NCBI GenBank assembly: GCA_002413305.1
Contig: DHWS01000122.1
Location: 1 to 7,152 of the forward strand
DNA: 7,152 nucleotides
Direction: 5' to 3'
From: Actinobacteria bacterium UBA5176
GTDB lineage: Bacteria > Actinomycetota > UBA4738
The position numbers were made by a program, and so were the translations under genes. The stretch's first letter is position 1. Each line of letters begins with the position of its first letter. This document shows positions 4,839-7,152 of this stretch, in pieces. The notes under the pieces were generated by a model. That model saw only the letters and a program-made list of their open reading frames with translations, had not been told where the DNA came from and ran no database searches.

Positions 4839-6010
4839 TGGCGTTCATCGAGAAACGCGGCCCTGGTCGCTGGCGTGCGCGATACCGCGGGCCGGACGGC
4901 CGGGAGCGGTCGCATACGTTCGAGCGGAAGAGCGACGCTGAGCGGTGGCTGGCCACGGAGACGGCAGACGTCGCGCGGGGCGCGTGGACCGACCCGCGGC
5001 TCGGCCGAATCACGCTGGAAGAGTGGGCGAAGACCTGGGAGGCCGGTACCGTCAACCTCCGCCCAACGACGCGTGCGCTGAACCTCGGCATAGTGCGCAA
5101 CTACCTGCTCCCTCGCTTCGGCCGCTGGCCCCTCGCGCGGATCTCCACCTCCGACGTTGCGGCCATGGTCGCCGAGGAGCTCGCCAGCGGGGAGTTGTCG
5201 AACAGCGCGGTACGGCGGCACGCGATCGTGCTGAGCGGGCTTCTCGCCGTCGCGGTCGCCGATGGCCGGATCGTTCGGAACCCATGCGCTGGCGTCAAAC
5301 TGCCGCCCGAGGACTCGCGGAAGATGCGGTTCCTCGAGGCACACGAAGTCGCTCGGTTGGCGGCCGCGATTCGACCCGAGCATTACCGTCCGCTGATCCT
5401 CACCGCCGCTTATCTGGGAATGCGATGGGGCGAACTTGCCGGGCTCCGACTCGATCGCGTCGACCTGCTCCGCCGGCAGATCCGCGTCGACCAGCAGCTA
5501 GTCGAAGTCGGCGGCCGCCTGACCTTCGGGCCGCCGAAGACCAAGGCCGGCGTCCGCACGGTGAGCGTCCCGTTCACCCTCATCGACGTCCTGGCCGAGC
5601 ACCTCCATACGAGGGCCGTCCGCGAGTCCGGCCTGGCGTTCCCGACGCCGAGCGGCAAGCCCATGCGTCGGGGCGGGTTCCGTCGAGTCTGGCGTGCCGC
5701 GTGTACCGCTGCCGGCTTCGACGGCGGGCCCCTCGACGGGCTCGTCTTCCATGAGCTCCGCCACACTGCGGCCGCGCTCGCCATCGCCCAGGGCGCCCAT
5801 CCCGTGGCGATCAAAGAACGGCTCGGGCACTCCTCGATCACGGTCACGATGGACCGCTACGGCGGGTTGTTCCCGCGGCTCGACGAGGCCATCGCGGAGG
5901 GCCTCGACACGGCGCTCCGTGAATCTCTCGCGGCCTCATTGCGGCCTGCGGCGGCCTCGCGCGGCGAAGTTGTCGCGTTTCCGCAGGTCAAGGGCCCGCC
6001 GGCCCGGTAG
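4838..6010 (+). CDS. int: Site-specific tyrosine recombinase (integrase), complete
   Basis: A 390-residue phage-type integrase that inserts and excises the element at the tRNA-Gly gene. ATG 4838 is preferred over GTG 4805 because it overlaps the previous stop as TGATG and follows a purine-rich GGAGGGAGGG. Residues 1-55 are the arm-binding AP2-like domain (KRGPGRWRARYRGPDGRERS, then AERWL). Residues 57-150 are the SAM-like core-binding domain, and the catalytic domain starts at about 165. All active-site residues are present: R196 (GMRWGEL), beta-hairpin lysine K234 or K236 (PPKTKAG), H305 and R308 (FHELRHT), H331 (LGHSS) and nucleophile Y341 (MDRYGG). The length is normal for the family. The gene ends immediately before a tRNA-Gly fragment, the usual place for an integrase beside its attachment site. 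Function should be intact; nothing suggests decay. Confidence 0.97.
   Translation: MAFIEKRGPGRWRARYRGPDGRERSHTFERKSDAERWLATETADVARGAWTDPRLGRITLEEWAKTWEAGTVNLRPTTRALNLGIVRNYLLPRFGRWPLARISTSDVAAMVAEELASGELSNSAVRRHAIVLSGLLAVAVADGRIVRNPCAGVKLPPEDSRKMRFLEAHEVARLAAAIRPEHYRPLILTAAYLGMRWGELAGLRLDRVDLLRRQIRVDQQLVEVGGRLTFGPPKTKAGVRTVSVPFTLIDVLAEHLHTRAVRESGLAFPTPSGKPMRRGGFRRVWRAACTAAGFDGGPLDGLVFHELRHTAAALAIAQGAHPVAIKERLGHSSITVTMDRYGGLFPRLDEAIAEGLDTALRESLAASLRPAAASRGEVVAFPQVKGPPAR
5930..5957 (+). repeat. Three GCGGCCT direct repeats at 10-11 bp steps near the integrase 3' end
   Basis: GCGGCCT occurs at 5930-5936, 5941-5947 and 5951-5957, one helical turn apart and about 55-80 bp from the attR core. Arm-type integrase or excisionase sites are often short repeats at this distance. 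They encode an Ala-rich tail here, so codon bias in GC-rich DNA could also produce them. Confidence 0.4.
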
Positions 6011-6011
6011 C

Positions 6012-6060
6012 GCGCCAGCCTTCCAAGCTGGTTACGCGGGTTCGATTCCCGTCACCCGCT
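6012..6060 (+). other. attR: 3' fragment of tRNA-Gly(TCC), displaced by integration
   Basis: From 6015 the sequence folds as the second half of a tRNA. The anticodon stem CCAGC (6015-6019) pairs with GCTGG (6027-6031). The seven-base loop CTTCCAA carries anticodon TCC (6022-6024). A short variable region follows, then T stem GCGGG/CCCGT (6036-6040, 6048-6052) with loop TTCGATT, acceptor strand CACCCGC (6053-6059) and discriminator T (6060). CCA is not encoded. The matching 5' acceptor GCGGGTG and the D arm are absent: the expected place is the 3' end of the integrase gene. A fragment without a 5' half directly next to an integrase gene is the mark of the attachment site at which the host tRNA was split. 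The exact crossover cannot be set without attL or an empty site. Confidence 0.88.
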
Positions 6061-6065
6061 CTGCT

Positions 6066-6087
6066 GGGAGCCCCCTGTCTGGCTCCT
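6066..6087. terminator. Hairpin after the tRNA fragment, possible bidirectional terminator
   Basis: GGAGCC (6067-6072) pairs perfectly with GGCTCC (6081-6086) around an eight-base loop, with a G-T pair extending the base. It lies between the tRNA fragment reading right and the membrane protein gene reading left, where a shared terminator would be expected. It lacks a T tract, so support is moderate. It belongs to the chromosome and was presumably the terminator of the intact tRNA-Gly gene. After integration it would lie downstream of the integrase operon. Confidence 0.4.
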
Positions 6088-6110
6088 ACCCCTGACTCTC
6101 CAGCGTGGCC

Positions 6111-6611
6111 TCACCGACACTGACCAGGATGTCCCAGCTGTTCCGCAATGAAAACGACGAGGAGGACGACCGTCACCGCAACCAACCAGTTCAGTCCGGC
6201 AGCGTAGGAACCCTGGCCGACGAGCGCGCCCCCGAGGATCGCCCCGGCGTAGCCGAGGGCGCTCAAGGCGAACCGCAATATCAGCTTGAATGGCCGGAGC
6301 GTTCGCGTCCGGCTTCGAACTGCCGCAACCAGACTCGGCACGATCACGCCAAGACTGATGGCCCCTAAGATCACGAGCTCAGTGCTCGCGGCCGATGGTC
6401 CCTGCGGGATCACCAGGAACAGGGACACGAGGAGGAGGAGGCCGAAGTTCGCGAGCGTCACACGTGCCAGCCCGCGCACCTCGGAGCGAGACAGGACAGC
6501 CCGAAGGTGCAGCGAAAGGCCCACGAAGAGGAGGCCGACGAGCGTCGCCGCAGCGGTCCCGGCGATCGTGTAGAACTCGTGCCAGCGCTCGGCAAGAACC
6601 TGGTACGGCAC
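6111..6611 (-). CDS. Small integral membrane protein, function unknown
   Basis: A 166-residue protein with five likely membrane helices at about 13-34, 51-69, 77-98, 110-132 and 139-159, separated by short basic loops (HLRAVLSRSEVR, RSRTRTLRPFK). The first helix follows an aromatic WHEFY segment and reads GTAAATLVGLLFVGLSL, a start I associate with uncharacterised actinobacterial membrane proteins; I cannot name a function. The only plausible in-frame start is GTG 6611, since an in-frame TGA lies at 6647-6645; no strong ribosome site is seen. It follows the LLM oxidoreductase gene by 55 bp on the same strand and may be co-transcribed. It lies outside the element and ends 50 bp from the tRNA fragment, so it was not disrupted. 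Confidence 0.85.
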   Translation of the reverse strand: MPYQVLAERWHEFYTIAGTAAATLVGLLFVGLSLHLRAVLSRSEVRGLARVTLANFGLLLLVSLFLVIPQGPSAASTELVILGAISLGVIVPSLVAAVRSRTRTLRPFKLILRFALSALGYAGAILGGALVGQGSYAAGLNWLVAVTVVLLVVFIAEQLGHPGQCR

Positions 6612-6666
6612 GGGATGGAGTCTGACATGCGCGGTCGGTCCGGGTCACGTTGGGGTTGGGCCGCGC

Positions 6667-7152
6667 CTACAGGTCCCCGATCTGGGAGATGACCTTGTCG
6701 CCGACCGCTTCGATGGTCGCCGGTTCCTCCACGTTCCGAAGCGCGCCGATCGCGGCCTGCACGCCCGCCTCGGCCAGCGTCCCCAGCTGGTCGACGACCT
6801 CCCCGGCCCGGTCGCCTCCTCGCCCGACGTCCACGACGTAATAGACCGTCTTCTCGATCGCGTCGTAGTCGCAGCCCTCGCGTTCGCAATGCTCCCGGAG
6901 GACGGCGAACTTGTGTCGTGCGGTCGCGGCGTCGCCGAACACGTTCGACGCGTCGGCGTACTTCGCCGCCAGGCGAAGCGTCTTCCGCTCGCCGCCACCG
7001 CCGATCATGATCCGTGGATGCGGGCGGGAGAGCGACTGCGGTGAGTTCAGCGTTTCGGCCAGCTGGTAGTGCTTCCCTCGATACGGCCCGTCGTCGTCGC
7101 TCCACATCTGGAGGGAGATCTGCAGGGCCTCCTCCAGGCGTTCGAACCGCTC
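6667..7152 (-). CDS. F420-dependent LLM-class (luciferase-like) oxidoreductase, C-terminal part
   Basis: 161 codons are visible; the N-terminus lies beyond the right edge, because the frame stays open to the last base (ERFERLEEALQIS precedes the internal Met at 7107). The sequence MWSDDDGPYRGKHYQL, then PHPRIMIGGGGERKTLRLAAKYAD, is typical of the C-terminal half of the LLM TIM-barrel family: the GGGGERKTLRLAA phosphate-binding turn and the helix after it fit F420-type members. Such enzymes transfer hydride between reduced F420 and small organic substrates; the substrate cannot be told here. It ends at TAG 6669-6667. As an ordinary metabolic gene beyond attR it represents host chromosome and supports an F420-making host such as an actinobacterium. 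Confidence 0.93.
   Translation of the reverse strand, partial: ERFERLEEALQISLQMWSDDDGPYRGKHYQLAETLNSPQSLSRPHPRIMIGGGGERKTLRLAAKYADASNVFGDAATARHKFAVLREHCEREGCDYDAIEKTVYYVVDVGRGGDRAGEVVDQLGTLAEAGVQAAIGALRNVEEPATIEAVGDKVISQIGDL

Noticed and set aside
6012..6060. A functional tRNA gene at this position
   Set aside because: The D arm and the 5' acceptor strand are missing. The upstream bases are the integrase 3' end and do not pair with CACCCGC.
6458..7105. Minus-strand frame of 215 codons overlapping the LLM oxidoreductase and the membrane protein
   Set aside because: It is a different frame through two better-supported genes, and its composition is almost all Arg, Gly and Ala.

Overview
The window looks like the right-hand end of an integrated mobile element in a GC-rich, probably actinobacterial (possibly Chloroflexota) chromosome, followed by about 1.1 kb of host DNA. 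This placement rests on strong G/C bias at third codon positions, an F420-type luciferase-like oxidoreductase in the host flank, and leaderless-type promoters (TANNNT, seven bases, then ATG). GC content was not computed, and the species is not identified.

Element, leftward operon (minus strand, 3822 down to 1): a small HTH_17/excisionase-like regulator (3570-3809); a small CxxC protein of unknown function (3058-3522); a D5/P4-type SF3 helicase (1289-3058) that is probably the replication protein; a 39-codon microprotein (1173-1292); an 84-residue SWIM-type zinc protein (841-1095); a 93-residue CxxC/CxxH protein (563-844); a 158-bp gap rich in short repeats; and the first 134 codons of a ParB-like protein (1-404) that runs off the left edge. 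Several of these genes overlap by 1 or 4 bases, which suggests one translationally coupled unit.

Element, rightward operon (plus strand, 3845 to 6010): an unrecognised 326-residue protein (3858-4838) coupled by a TGATG overlap to a complete tyrosine integrase (4838-6010) with all catalytic residues visible. Immediately after the integrase stop lies the 3' part of a tRNA-Gly(TCC) gene, from anticodon stem to discriminator base, with no 5' half. This is best read as attR, the target-gene fragment displaced by integration. The intact tRNA-Gly should lie at the element's other end, left of this window.

How it fits together: the HTH protein and the unknown gene/integrase pair are driven by divergent promoters so close that the -35 region of the rightward one overlaps the -10 of the leftward one. 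This is a natural arrangement for a choice between integration and excision/replication. An 18-bp perfect inverted repeat made of four copies of a 9-mer sits inside the 3' part of the helicase gene and is a candidate replication origin. No capsid, terminase or conjugation gene is visible, so prophage, phage satellite and integrative plasmid all remain possible. The ParB-like gene is of a type often found beside phage methylases and terminases.

Host flank (6061-7152): a hairpin, a five-helix membrane protein of unknown function, and the C-terminal part of an F420-type LLM oxidoreductase.
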